In this document: positions 24,003 through 33,416 of the stretch, piece by piece
Layout of the letters: each line of letters opens with the position of its first letter
How positions within the stretch are numbered: the first letter of the stretch is position 1
Assembly: GCA_902464405.1 (NCBI GenBank)
Contig: CABQJD010000010.1
Location: 1-60,351, forward strand
DNA from: an uncultured Actinomycetaceae bacterium
GTDB lineage: Bacteria > Actinomycetota > Actinomycetes > Actinomycetales > Actinomycetaceae
Length of the DNA stretch: 60,351 nt
Direction: 5' to 3'
Notes under the pieces: generated by a model
The model's input: the letters and a program-made list of their open reading frames with translations, nothing else
Told to the model about the DNA's origin: nothing
Database searches by the model: none
Translations under genes and position numbers: made by a program

Positions 24003-24644
24003 ATGGCAGATAAAGATATTCAAGTGATGATTATTGACGATCATGAAGTTGTGCGGCGCGGTATTGCAGAAGTTGTCGATCGCTCGGAGGGTTTATCCGT
24101 GATTGCTGAAGCAGGATCAGTTGCTGAAGCTTTGCGCCGAGCAAAACTTACGCTTCCTGACGTCGCTTTGGTTGATCTGCGCCTTCCTGACGGCACAGGA
24201 ATCGATATTATTCGCGGTCTTGCGCAAGAAAGCCCTGAGACACGCTCAGTTGTTTTGACGAGCTTTGATGATGACGATGCTCTGGCCGAATCGCTCGAGG
24301 TAGGTGCTAAAGCATTTTTGCTTAAGAGTGTGCGCGGAGCAGAAATCAATGAGGTGATTCGCGCAGTTGCTGCTGGGCGGGTTTTGCTTGATGAGCGTAC
24401 CGTCACTCGTCGGCGTGCAGATCATGACGATCCTACTGCTGATCTCACACCTAGTGAGCGTAAAGTTCTTGATTTGATTGGTGATGGTCTGTCAAACCGT
24501 GAAATCGGAGAACGTCTCGGAGTGGCAGAGAAAACGGTAAAGAACCACATCACGTCTCTTCTTGCAAAAATGGGTATGCAGCGCCGCACTCAAGTTGCAG
24601 CGTGGGTTGCCGGGCAGCGAGCTGCGGGTTGGCGCAACAGCTAA
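24003..24644 (+). CDS. NarL/DevR-family response regulator
   Basis: The 213-aa regulator has an N-terminal receiver domain (DDHEVVRRG, phospho-acceptor Asp58 in VDLRLPDG, and a conserved Lys in LLKSVRG) and a C-terminal LuxR-type helix-turn-helix (LTPSERKVLDLIGDGLSNRE and KTVKNHITSLLAKMG). The sequence is close to the DevR/DosR type. It is preceded by GGGAGGGA. It converges on a two-GAF histidine kinase at 24718-26439, its probable partner, which is itself the last gene of the cyd operon. It would therefore be expected to control genes for low oxygen or redox, perhaps cydABDC (inference). Confidence 0.9.
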   Translation: MADKDIQVMIIDDHEVVRRGIAEVVDRSEGLSVIAEAGSVAEALRRAKLTLPDVALVDLRLPDGTGIDIIRGLAQESPETRSVVLTSFDDDDALAESLEVGAKAFLLKSVRGAEINEVIRAVAAGRVLLDERTVTRRRADHDDPTADLTPSERKVLDLIGDGLSNREIGERLGVAEKTVKNHITSLLAKMGMQRRTQVAAWVAGQRAAGWRNS

Positions 24645-24717
24645 TTGTGAGTGCTCCACAGCGGCATTAAGCGTTAGCTCAGTAGCTTTAACTGAGCACG
24701 CATTGGCTGGGAGAGTA

Positions 24718-26439
24718 TTAGCTGAGCGATGCTGTCCATTCCAGTTCGGCGCCTTGTACGCCGTCAGAGCGCTGTCTGAAGGAGAAACTTCCATGATGTC
24801 TGCGTGCTCGGGCAGCGAGGTTTGATAGCCCCGAACGACGCGAAAGAATATGATTGACGCCTGTGCCGTCGTCAACGACTCGCACTATTATGTGAGTAGG
24901 AGTTGCGTCAATCGATATTGCAACACTTGACGCGTGAGCATGGCGAGCTGCATTAGAAAGAGCCTCACGCACAACAGCGACCACGTCGTCTGAAATATCT
25001 GCTCCAGCAGCATCGTCAATAAGTGTGAACTCTTCTCGCACAAGCTGTCTGCCATTGAACGTAGCGACGAGTGATGGCGCGAAACCGAGCGATTGCAAAG
25101 CCATTGTGGTTTCATACCCGAGTCGATCGACAAGCGCAAGAGAAGAGCCTTCGTCTCTGAGAGACTGAACGATTGTGCGGATCTGCCCTACCGATGCATC
25201 GATAGCGCTGAGCGCTTTATCGAGAGCTGCTGTGACGGCTTCTGGAGGATTATGCGTAGTGAGTTCTTCTCGAACTGCCGTGATATGCATTCCTGAGGCA
25301 AAAAGCTGCTGGATTGCAAGATCGTGCAGATCGCGCGAAATTCTTGAGCGCTCATCAAGCTCGGCAGCGGCTACTTTTGTGCGTCGCGCTTCAGCAAGTT
25401 CAAGGGCGATTGTGGCTTGCTGGGCGACCGTCTCAGCCATAGCGAGATCGTTCAAATCAAATTCGGCAGAGTTCGGGTAGCGTAAAAGAACAATTACTCC
25501 GCGCCCACCGTTGGAGTTGCCGTGTGCGGACTGCTGCATAACGGGTGTAATAAGAGGAGCATAGAGCGCAGGTCCGAACTTTCGCAGGCAGGCGATACGT
25601 ACGGTAGGCATACGCTGCATAGAATCGACGACAATCCCTGCTTGTTCTTTAATAACGGTTCGAGCGCGACCTTCTGGGGGGAATGTGACACCAAGATATT
25701 GAGCGCAATCTTCGCCAGCCACAAATTCGCATGCCCATGTATCTCCAATTGAGGGCAAGACCATCATAGCAACATCGGCTCGCCCGGCAATCAGCATTTC
25801 ATCTGTGATGAGCTGAAGTGCTGTTTCTTCATTCGCATCTTCAAGGAGGCTCGCTACAATATTTTGGCTTGCTGTGAGCCAGCGAGAGCGGCTCTGAGCT
25901 TGGGCATATAGGCGAGTATTATGTACAGCAACTGCTGAAGCTTGAGTGAGTACTTTTAGGCAGTAGATAGCTTCGTTTGAAAAGCCATTTTTTGCGTTGG
26001 CAATGAAGAGCCGTCCCCATACGTTACCATCTTCGATTATGGGAAGCCCTGCAAAATTGTGAATTTTTAATAGGTGTTCAGGGAAAATATCGGCGAATGT
26101 TGATAGCGCAAGCTCATTGTAGACGCTAATTGATCGAGCGGATACGCTTGTGAGAATATCTTCTCGCTGCAGCGGAATCGGCAGGTGGGCGCTTTGTTCT
26201 GCGCTCATGCCAGAGGTGACGAATTCAGTGATTGAACCTTGCGAATCCATAATCCCGATTGCGCTGTATTCAGCTTGAGCAATATCTCGCGCTTTTTGGG
26301 CAATAAAATTGAGTGCATTCGTGCGGTCGAGACGGCTCGTAAGAGCGAGAACCATCGTTACCAGCTTATCGATAGTTTCGGAAGAAGTGATTGCAGATGA
26401 GGATCCCAAGGAAGCAAAATCAGCGGTGTTCGTCGTCAT
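24718..26439 (-). CDS. Two-GAF histidine kinase, DevS/DosT-like
   Basis: The 573-aa soluble kinase has two GAF domains (about residues 15-180 and 190-350), a HisKA_3 dimerisation helix with SRDLHDLAIQQLF (phospho-acceptor His372) and a HATPase with NAARHAHAS and VVDDGTG. This is the architecture of DevS and DosT of mycobacteria, whose first GAF binds heme to sense oxygen, NO and CO. A His in the first GAF stretch HLLKIHNFAGLPI might be a ligand, but this is only a guess. The start at 26439 has AGGAAGGAG upstream and overlaps the end of cydC by 20 bases, so it is translationally linked to the cyd operon. The adjacent convergent response regulator is the likely partner. Confidence 0.85.
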   Translation of the reverse strand: MTTNTADFASLGSSSAITSSETIDKLVTMVLALTSRLDRTNALNFIAQKARDIAQAEYSAIGIMDSQGSITEFVTSGMSAEQSAHLPIPLQREDILTSVSARSISVYNELALSTFADIFPEHLLKIHNFAGLPIIEDGNVWGRLFIANAKNGFSNEAIYCLKVLTQASAVAVHNTRLYAQAQSRSRWLTASQNIVASLLEDANEETALQLITDEMLIAGRADVAMMVLPSIGDTWACEFVAGEDCAQYLGVTFPPEGRARTVIKEQAGIVVDSMQRMPTVRIACLRKFGPALYAPLITPVMQQSAHGNSNGGRGVIVLLRYPNSAEFDLNDLAMAETVAQQATIALELAEARRTKVAAAELDERSRISRDLHDLAIQQLFASGMHITAVREELTTHNPPEAVTAALDKALSAIDASVGQIRTIVQSLRDEGSSLALVDRLGYETTMALQSLGFAPSLVATFNGRQLVREEFTLIDDAAGADISDDVVAVVREALSNAARHAHASSVAISIDATPTHIIVRVVDDGTGVNHILSRRSGLSNLAARARRHHGSFSFRQRSDGVQGAELEWTASLS

Positions 26440-28231
26440 TTTCAGTTTCTTCTCCTTCCTGAGCAACGGCCCATGCGTATTCTGGCACAGTGGCGAGGAG
26501 GTGTTCGTGGGTGCCTCGAGCAGTTACGTGCGCTGGGCTTGCCAGAGGATCGTCAGGGGTACGCCCGATAATGAGTACCTCGTCAGCAGCGGCTAAGGCA
26601 GACAGACGATGCGTGACGACGATAACTCCGCGATCGCTGCCTCCAGCTTTCAGTAGATCTGAGATAAGCGCATCGGCAGTTTTCGCATCTAAATGCTCGC
26701 CTGGTTCGTCAAGAAGGAGGAAATGCGCACGAGATGCGAGGCAACGAGCTAAAAGAAGGCGGCGGCGTTCTCCGCCAGATATTGATGACGATTCAGAGCC
26801 AAGGATGGTATGCACGCCGTCTGGCAAAGCGTCAAGCCATGATCCGAGCCCTGCACGTTCGAGCAGATCACGTGCTTCGTCAGCCGTCACGTCTGCGCGA
26901 GCAACTCTGATATTTTCGAGCACAGTAGTGTTGAAAATGTGTGCGTCTTCGGCTGTGAGAATAAGTTCGCGAGAGACTTCTTCCCGATCTAATCGGTAGG
27001 CATCTCGCCCTGAGAGCTGCACGCTTCCATGTTGAGGCGCAAGCATACCTGAGAGAGTATAGAGCAAGGTTGATTTGCCGATACCAGAATGCCCAACGAT
27101 AGCAATCGTTTTTCCTGGTGTGAGTTCGAGAGAATCAATGCTGCCAACGAGTTCGTGGTTCGGCCAGCCAAATTCGAGATTGCGAGCCAGCAGTATAGGC
27201 TCAGTGCATGGGCGTGTATCGTGCTCTGGAGCAGAGGCTGAGTGCGCGCGGTCAAGAATCTCCATAAGCCGTGCAGCAGCTCGCGCTGAGCGGACGAGCT
27301 GCACGGCGGCTTGCGGCAGGCTTTGAGTTGCTTCAAAAGCAGCCAGAGGGGTGAGCGTGCATACAACTAACCCAACAGTGCTGAGCGTGCCAGACCCAAC
27401 CTGAAAAGTTCCCAGTGCGAGTGCGCCGATTACGGCTATTCCCATTGCGCATGTATCGATTGCTGTGGCAAGAGCGACAGGCCGAGCAGAGGCATTACGG
27501 CTGCGGTGGATATCTGCCTCGATACGATCATGTGCCGCCTCCATCGCAGCAAGCTGCCCATTGACCCGAAGTTCTGCACAGTTATCCAGCAAACTTAACG
27601 CAGTAGTATTGAGTGTGGCTCTATGCTGCACCTGATCTATTTCAGCTCTTCGCCCGCCAAGCATTGCACAATAAGGGGCAATGATTCCCGCAGTGAGCAG
27701 GCATGCAGCGAGTATTGCTGAAATCGGGAGAGAATATAAGGCAACGATCCCCACAGAAATAGCGCTCACAATGCCTGCAACGCATATAGGCTGCAAAGAC
27801 TTGACGACCACGTTTCCCAACTCATCGACGTCAGATCCTGTGCGTGCCAGCAGGTCGCCTCGGCGTATAGAAGAGACGACGTCTGTGGTAGAGTCTGCCA
27901 GTGCGTCGTAGACACAAGCGCGTACTGAAGCCATCCCCATTAGTGCAACCCAGTGGGAGGAAATGCGCTGAAGATAGCGAAATACAGCTTTACCGATGCC
28001 GAATACTCGTACGCTTGTTGCTGCAACTGAGAGATCTAATACTGGCGGCAACTGCGCTGCGCGTGCAATGAGCCATGCGGAGACGGCTCCAAGCCCCACT
28101 CCAGAACCGACCGCGCCAGAGCCAAAGAGAACGGCAAGTGTGAAGCGTTTTTTATTGATCCCTAGAAGTTTGATAGCGCGGCGCAGTGCATGGCGCTCGG
28201 CACGAGGAAATGCACGTTCGAGAATATTCAT
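26420..28231 (-). CDS. cydC: Cytochrome bd biogenesis ABC half-transporter CydC
   Basis: CydDC is a heterodimeric ABC exporter of glutathione or cysteine needed to assemble cytochrome bd. This 603-aa subunit has an N-terminal six-helix membrane domain and a C-terminal nucleotide-binding domain with Walker A GHSGIGKST, signature SGGERRRL and Walker B FLLLDEPGEHLD. The ATG at 28231 lies two bases after the cydD stop and has AGAAAGGAAC upstream inside cydD. Its last codons overlap the start of the GAF histidine kinase. The C-terminus is very acidic (EEGEETENDDEHR). Confidence 0.9.
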   Translation of the reverse strand: MNILERAFPRAERHALRRAIKLLGINKKRFTLAVLFGSGAVGSGVGLGAVSAWLIARAAQLPPVLDLSVAATSVRVFGIGKAVFRYLQRISSHWVALMGMASVRACVYDALADSTTDVVSSIRRGDLLARTGSDVDELGNVVVKSLQPICVAGIVSAISVGIVALYSLPISAILAACLLTAGIIAPYCAMLGGRRAEIDQVQHRATLNTTALSLLDNCAELRVNGQLAAMEAAHDRIEADIHRSRNASARPVALATAIDTCAMGIAVIGALALGTFQVGSGTLSTVGLVVCTLTPLAAFEATQSLPQAAVQLVRSARAAARLMEILDRAHSASAPEHDTRPCTEPILLARNLEFGWPNHELVGSIDSLELTPGKTIAIVGHSGIGKSTLLYTLSGMLAPQHGSVQLSGRDAYRLDREEVSRELILTAEDAHIFNTTVLENIRVARADVTADEARDLLERAGLGSWLDALPDGVHTILGSESSSISGGERRRLLLARCLASRAHFLLLDEPGEHLDAKTADALISDLLKAGGSDRGVIVVTHRLSALAAADEVLIIGRTPDDPLASPAHVTARGTHEHLLATVPEYAWAVAQEGEETENDDEHR

Positions 28232-28233
28232 CT

Positions 28234-30036
28234 CTATTCGTTCCTTTCTCGCTGCGACCACGAACTTGGCATTGCGTAGTCGATCTGTGCAGCGCGTTTT
28301 TTCGCTGCTGCGATTCGCTGAGCTTTTGCGTGGCGCTGCTGTGCAATATCTTCGCAGATATCTCTCTTTGAGGAAGATACATCAATCACATTATCTGCAA
28401 GCTGGACGATTGCAGCTCTATGGGCGATGACGATAACTGTGCGCCCAGTTTTTTTGAGCTCTTTAAGCGCCCGTGCGACGTATTCTTCGCTCGCCGCATC
28501 GAGATGAGCGGAAGGCTCATCGAGGATGACGATATCTGCTGTGCTGACGAGCGCGCGTGTGAGAGCGAGGCGTTGGCGCTGCCCGACTGAAAGCCCTACG
28601 CCTCCTTGTCCGATATGCGTATTCCAGCCGTCAGCAAGGCTATTGATGACGCAATCAAAGCCAGTGATGGAGCTAGCTCGTTGTAAAGCCCGATCATATT
28701 CGGGCAAAAGGGAATCTTTAGAGCTTGAAGTATCTGCTCTCATATTGCTGATAATCGTTCCTGGCACGATTACTGGCTGCTGGGGAACCCACGTAATGCG
28801 CTGCCACCAGCTTTCTCTATCTAATTCATTCAGATTGATGCCGTCAATCAACACGCGTCCTTCATTCGGCTGTAAAAGAGCGAGCAAAGCATGGATAGTT
28901 GTTGATTTTCCTGCGCCTGAAGATCCACGAAGTACAGTGATTTCTCCAGGAGAGATAGTGGCATTGAGATGGGAGGGAGCGACTGTGGCACGCCCTGGGG
29001 CAAAGATGCTGAGATCTTCTATCTGAATCACTGCTGTACGCATATCGGGCACAGCGTGTTTGCCTGTGTGCGCTGTGGCAGATGTTTCCAGCACTGTGAA
29101 AGCTTGTTGAGCGGCCACAATACCGTTGGAAGAAGCGTGAAATTGGGTGCCCACTTCGCGCAGAGGGCGAAATACTTCTGGCGTGAGCATAATAATTGCA
29201 AGCCCTTCGAAGAGGAAAAGATTGCTAGCTACCATGCGGAAACCGACTTCTACAGCGATAATTGCTGTAGAGAGAGTGGTGATAAATTCAAGCGCTGCTC
29301 CAGAGAGAAAAGCTATGTAGAGTGTTTGCATCGTCGTATGAGCAAAATTTTTTCCCAGATCCCGTACGCGTTTTTTGGGGCCTTGTTCGCGCCCAAGTGC
29401 TTTGAGGGTGCTAAGTCCGCTGAGCAGATCGAGAAGCTGGGTGCCAAGAGCAGCCATTGCCTTGAGGCGCTGTCCAGAATAGTGGGCAGTCATTTTCCCG
29501 ATAAGGATCATAAAAATAGGAATGAGCGGGATACATAGCACGATGGCAACGGCACTGATCCAATCGAGGAATATAAGGATGACGACGATAAGCAGAGGAG
29601 TGGCAGTGACGCACAGAAAAAGTTCGGGAAGGAAGGAGACGAAATAGGCTTCGAGATCGTCAAGGCCGCGCGTTGTGTGCGTGACGACTTTAGCTGAGTT
29701 GCCTTGTGAGAGCCAGCGATCTCCTAAATCTCCTGCGTGACGCAGCACTTGAGTGCGCAGATTAGCAATTACTTTCACAGCTGAGCGGTGGCCAACGGCT
29801 TTTTGAATATAGGTGAGGATAGACCGCAGGATAAATGTGCTAAGCAGCAGCCATAAGAGAGGCTGTATATCGTTGAAGGTGTGTGTGCCGTAAAAAATTG
29901 AGGATGCAGCTGCTGAGATAAAGAAAATCTGCGCACCGATCAGTGCTGTGTTGATAAGCCCTAGTATGACGAGAAATATGATGTATCCGCGGGTTTCTTG
30001 AGCGTAGTGTAATAGCCGTGGATCAAAAGGTTTCAT
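28234..30036 (-). CDS. cydD: Cytochrome bd biogenesis ABC half-transporter CydD
   Basis: This 600-aa ABC exporter subunit is the partner of CydC. It has six membrane segments in its N-terminal 300 residues, Walker A GSSGAGKST, signature LSVGQRQRLALTRAL and Walker B IVILDEPSAHLD. The start at 30036 is preceded by GCGAGGAT. It follows cydB after about 175 bp that carry a hairpin, and runs directly into cydC. The final 40 residues are an unusually basic tail (QRIAAAKKRAAQ). Confidence 0.9.
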   Translation of the reverse strand: MKPFDPRLLHYAQETRGYIIFLVILGLINTALIGAQIFFISAAASSIFYGTHTFNDIQPLLWLLLSTFILRSILTYIQKAVGHRSAVKVIANLRTQVLRHAGDLGDRWLSQGNSAKVVTHTTRGLDDLEAYFVSFLPELFLCVTATPLLIVVILIFLDWISAVAIVLCIPLIPIFMILIGKMTAHYSGQRLKAMAALGTQLLDLLSGLSTLKALGREQGPKKRVRDLGKNFAHTTMQTLYIAFLSGAALEFITTLSTAIIAVEVGFRMVASNLFLFEGLAIIMLTPEVFRPLREVGTQFHASSNGIVAAQQAFTVLETSATAHTGKHAVPDMRTAVIQIEDLSIFAPGRATVAPSHLNATISPGEITVLRGSSGAGKSTTIHALLALLQPNEGRVLIDGINLNELDRESWWQRITWVPQQPVIVPGTIISNMRADTSSSKDSLLPEYDRALQRASSITGFDCVINSLADGWNTHIGQGGVGLSVGQRQRLALTRALVSTADIVILDEPSAHLDAASEEYVARALKELKKTGRTVIVIAHRAAIVQLADNVIDVSSSKRDICEDIAQQRHAKAQRIAAAKKRAAQIDYAMPSSWSQRERNE

Positions 30037-30149
30037 AAGTATCCTCGCTGGTGAATAAATGCAGTGTCTATCAGTCTAGTATGGGCAGCTAAGCAGCTGG
30101 AACTTCAAAGAGAAATTGATGCGGCGAAAAGAAACAGCCGCCAATAGTT

Positions 30150-30183
30150 GTGGGGGCGATTCCATTGCTGGAAGCGCCCCCAC
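30150..30183 (-). terminator. Hairpin between cydB and cydD
   Basis: A 9-bp GC-rich stem (GTGGGGGCG, 30150-30158 with 30175-30183) plus an inner TTCC/GGAA stem sits 29 bp after the cydB stop and 114 bp before cydD. It has no T tract. It could reduce transcription from cydAB into cydDC or protect the cydAB mRNA end. Confidence 0.5.
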
Positions 30184-30211
30184 AGATCAGATGGTTGAAC
30201 TATTTGGTGGC

Positions 30212-31348
30212 TCAGCTGACCTTTTCAAATTCGCGCACGCGCGCAAGGTCAAGCCCGCCAAGCTCTTCTGGGATATTGTCTGTGGAGAGACGTTTAGCGA
30301 ACTTGGCATATGCCCAAATTGTGTAGAAGAGGACGATCGGCACGAAGATCACAACGGGGATCAGCATGAGCGTCTGGGTGGTTCCAGTCGCGGCAGCCTG
30401 TGCCAGAGTGAGCGTATATGCAGGATCGATAGAACTCTTGAGAGCATTCAAGCCGATAGTGGAGAAGATAAACACCACGGCAACGGCAAGAGCAGCAAAG
30501 TGTGAGAAGAACGCGAACTTATCGTTACCTTTTACTGCTAGGAGCAAGGAGACAACGAGGAGCACTGCTGCGAGGAGCAGTGGTATCCAAGCGAGCACGT
30601 TCACTGAATATGCAAGCTGACCCCAGATTGCCCACACAGCGGTGAGAGCGGTGGAGACCAGTGCAGTTTTAGGAGCAAGAGCGAGCGCACGATCATGAAT
30701 CGCGCCTTTCGTCTTGACGGCTGTCCAGAGCACGCCGTGGTTCAGGAAGAGAGTGAGAACCACAAGACCGCCGAGAATAGTAAATGGCGTCAGTAGCGAG
30801 AAGAAGCCGCCAGTGAGGAAGTGCTGGTCGATTCCTGCCGTCTTTGCACTCAAATCGACTGCAGCTGGATCGAGAGCAACGAATGCGCCGTTCTCGTAGT
30901 GCCCAACTTCAATTTTCATGCCTTGGACGAGGTTGGCAAATGCCACACCCCAGAGAAGCGAGACGATAAAAGCGACTGCGCAGTGGATAGTATCCCATGT
31001 GTTTTGCCACTTGTGCGTATTTACTTTACTGCGCCACTCGATTGCGATGATGCGAAGAATTAAGCACAAGAGAACGGCGACAAGTGCGAAATACATGCCA
31101 GAGAACATTGTGGCATACCATTCAGGGAAGGCTGCGAATGTGGCACCGCCAGCGGTGAGCAGCCATACTTCGTTACCGTCCCAGTGTGGACCGAGAGTAT
31201 TAACCATGAGGCGACGCTCTTTGTGATTCTTTGGAAGGATTTTAAGGAGCATGCCAGTGCCAAGGTCAAAACCATCGAGGGTGACGTAACCAATCCACAA
31301 CACAACAATGAGGATCAGCCAAAGAACTTGCAACCATGAAGTTACCAT
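30212..31348 (-). CDS. cydB: Cytochrome bd ubiquinol/menaquinol oxidase subunit II
   Basis: The 378-aa integral membrane subunit II of cytochrome bd has about eight to nine hydrophobic helices. The N-terminal LWIGYVTLDGFDLGTGMLL and the GNEVWLLTAGGATFAAFPEWY blocks are diagnostic. With CydA it reduces oxygen to water with quinol electrons at high affinity, supporting growth at low oxygen. The start at 31348 has GGAAAGGAA upstream and follows cydA by 19 bp. Confidence 0.95.
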   Translation of the reverse strand: MVTSWLQVLWLILIVVLWIGYVTLDGFDLGTGMLLKILPKNHKERRLMVNTLGPHWDGNEVWLLTAGGATFAAFPEWYATMFSGMYFALVAVLLCLILRIIAIEWRSKVNTHKWQNTWDTIHCAVAFIVSLLWGVAFANLVQGMKIEVGHYENGAFVALDPAAVDLSAKTAGIDQHFLTGGFFSLLTPFTILGGLVVLTLFLNHGVLWTAVKTKGAIHDRALALAPKTALVSTALTAVWAIWGQLAYSVNVLAWIPLLLAAVLLVVSLLLAVKGNDKFAFFSHFAALAVAVVFIFSTIGLNALKSSIDPAYTLTLAQAAATGTTQTLMLIPVVIFVPIVLFYTIWAYAKFAKRLSTDNIPEELGGLDLARVREFEKVS

Positions 31349-31367
31349 TGTTATTCCTTTCCTTTCC

Positions 31368-32852
31368 TCAGTAGGAGAAGCTCAACACTGTGTTGTCTGA
31401 AAGTTCGACAACGTCTGTGGTGATAGTCTTCTTAGTGTTGATGCCTTCTTGCGTGTAGCGCTTCATCAAGATAAACCAGATGATGCCAAGCACAAGATAG
31501 AGCAAAGTGAAAATAATCAGAGAGAACCAAATCTCAAATGGGTGAACCGTAAGGGATACGCCATCCATTGTGAGCTGGCGAACTGATGTGTCTCCTGCGA
31601 AGTTTGGATAGACGACCCATGGCTGGCGTCCTACTTCTGTCATAATCCACCCTGCCGAGGAGGCGATAAACGGAAGGAGGGTACTCCAGAGGAACATCTT
31701 CGCAAACGCTGGGCTGATGGACTGCGGTTTCTTCAATGCGAGTAGCCCGATCACTGAGAGGAGTAAGGCAATAAACCCTACTGCCATCATGATGCGGAAG
31801 GAATAGAACGTCACCCCAACATTTGGAATGTAGTTAATAGGATCGCCATTAGCGTAGGTTGCACCAAATTCTGATGCAAACTGTTCCTGCAGATCCTTAG
31901 CTCCTTGAATGACGCCGTTTGGATCGTTCGTTGCCATGAAGGATTCAAGCCCTGGAATAGGGAGTGTGATGACGTTGCCTTCACCTTTGGCAAGATCGCC
32001 GCCAGTGTAGATCAAACCAAGCTCCGCGCCAGTTCCTTCTTCAGTGGTATTGATGCCCATTGCAGCAGCCATTTTGGTTGGCTGTACTTCTGTGATGTGC
32101 TGACCTGCGAAGTGCCCTGTTGTAATCACGAGCACAGAGCCAATGAGCATTGCTACTAAGCCAAAGTGAGCTGCTGGCTTCCATAGGTCTTCAGCTTCGG
32201 TAGCGTGAGTTTTTACGGTTTTGACGAGCCACCATAGCGCAATTGCTGCGATACCTGCGCCTGCAATCAAAATAGAGGCAGCAAGAGTATGCAGGAAGGT
32301 GTACATCGACGTTGCCGAAAAGAGCACATTCAGGAAGCCGCCCATAGAAGAAAGCTCTGCGCGCCCAGTCTCTGCATTGAAAGTTGCGCCAGTTGGGTTT
32401 TGCATAAAGGAGTTAGCTGCAAGAATGAAGAGTGCAGAAATATCTGAACCGATCGCAAACAGCCAGATTGCAGCCGTGTGAACTTTTGGAGTCACGCGCC
32501 CGCGCCCGAAAATCCAGATCCCCAAGAATGTGGATTCGAGGAAGAATGCAAGAAGAGCTTCAAACGCAAGCGGAGCGCCGAAAATGTCGCCCACGTAGCG
32601 TGAATACTCAGACCAGCCCATGCCGAACTGGAATTCTTGCACAATACCGGTAGCAATACCGATTGCAAAGTTAATAATCAATAGTTTGCCAAAGAACTCA
32701 GAGAGCTTGAGCCAGTGCTCTTCGCCATTCTTGAGCCATTTGGTCTGCATAATCGCGACGAGTGGAGCCATGCCAATCGTTACTGGTACAAAAATGAAGT
32801 GGTACACAGTAGTGATCGCAAACTGCCACCGAGCGAGGTCGAGGATATCCAC
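31368..32852 (-). CDS. cydA: Cytochrome bd ubiquinol/menaquinol oxidase subunit I
   Basis: The 494-aa heme-carrying subunit begins VDILDLARWQFAITTVYHF, the universal CydA N-terminus; His18 is the expected heme b595 ligand. The TEVGRQPWVVYP signature near residue 400 is also present. I chose the GTG at 32852 because the conserved protein starts there and AAAGGTG lies five bases upstream; an in-frame ATG 23 codons earlier would add an unrelated leader. The Q-loop is short, as in other Gram-positive enzymes. It is the first gene of cydA-cydB-cydD-cydC-kinase. Confidence 0.95.
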   Translation of the reverse strand: MDILDLARWQFAITTVYHFIFVPVTIGMAPLVAIMQTKWLKNGEEHWLKLSEFFGKLLIINFAIGIATGIVQEFQFGMGWSEYSRYVGDIFGAPLAFEALLAFFLESTFLGIWIFGRGRVTPKVHTAAIWLFAIGSDISALFILAANSFMQNPTGATFNAETGRAELSSMGGFLNVLFSATSMYTFLHTLAASILIAGAGIAAIALWWLVKTVKTHATEAEDLWKPAAHFGLVAMLIGSVLVITTGHFAGQHITEVQPTKMAAAMGINTTEEGTGAELGLIYTGGDLAKGEGNVITLPIPGLESFMATNDPNGVIQGAKDLQEQFASEFGATYANGDPINYIPNVGVTFYSFRIMMAVGFIALLLSVIGLLALKKPQSISPAFAKMFLWSTLLPFIASSAGWIMTEVGRQPWVVYPNFAGDTSVRQLTMDGVSLTVHPFEIWFSLIIFTLLYLVLGIIWFILMKRYTQEGINTKKTITTDVVELSDNTVLSFSY

Positions 32853-33416
32853 CTGATCACCTTTCGTTCGACCGAGTGCTAGATCTTGTGTAGTGCCAGC
32901 CAACTGTGTGGGCATATACAATTACAATGCTCATATTGTTGGCTTACATAGTAATCGTGCGCTATTTTGTATCATTTTTTCCAGTTTTTACATATCTGAT
33001 TTTTTCGGCTTTTCGGCTCAAGTATAGGGAAAGGTGCTATAGCGCCATTTCCAAGGAGTAGACGCGGCGTAAATTTGAATAAAGAAACTAAATTGTGCCG
33101 AAAATGCTATATGTATATCCTGATAAAACGTTCAGAAATATCTGAATATCTGCCTGCTTATTTCTGCGCGAACCTTCAGCTTTATGCACTCATATATGAG
33201 ATATTGAAATATAGGTATAGAATTGAGCTATCTCGTGAGCGTCACATCCGCTCACACGGCATGAACCCTGTGCGCCGCTGATGCGTAGCTGCCGGGTTTG
33301 AGCTGAGCGAGAGAGGTGCTTCTCTCATACGGAAAGCTTGCACAACACAACGTTGTGATCGAACATAGGCGATGCTGTGCAGATGTGAGCGCAGGCATCG
33401 CATGGGAGCATACCCG
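32853..33416. promoter_or_regulatory. cydA / rne divergent intergenic region
   Basis: No gene is seen in this AT-rich 564-bp gap; one open frame (33075-33281) has no ribosome binding site or recognisable product. Two clear palindromes stand out: TTCAGA-AATA-TCTGAA at 33131-33146 and CACAACGTTGTG at 33346-33357, plus a small GAGAG/CTCTC hairpin near 33310-33327. They are candidate operators for the cyd operon and for rne respectively. I could not place promoters with confidence. Confidence 0.5.

Noticed and set aside
32853..32921. N-terminal extension of CydA by 23 codons
   Set aside because: CydA proteins begin at the VDILDLARWQF region; AAAGGTG lies just before the GTG at 32852.
33075..33281. 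68-codon open frame upstream of rne
   Set aside because: Starts without a Shine-Dalgarno in AT-rich spacer and resembles nothing; treated as chance.
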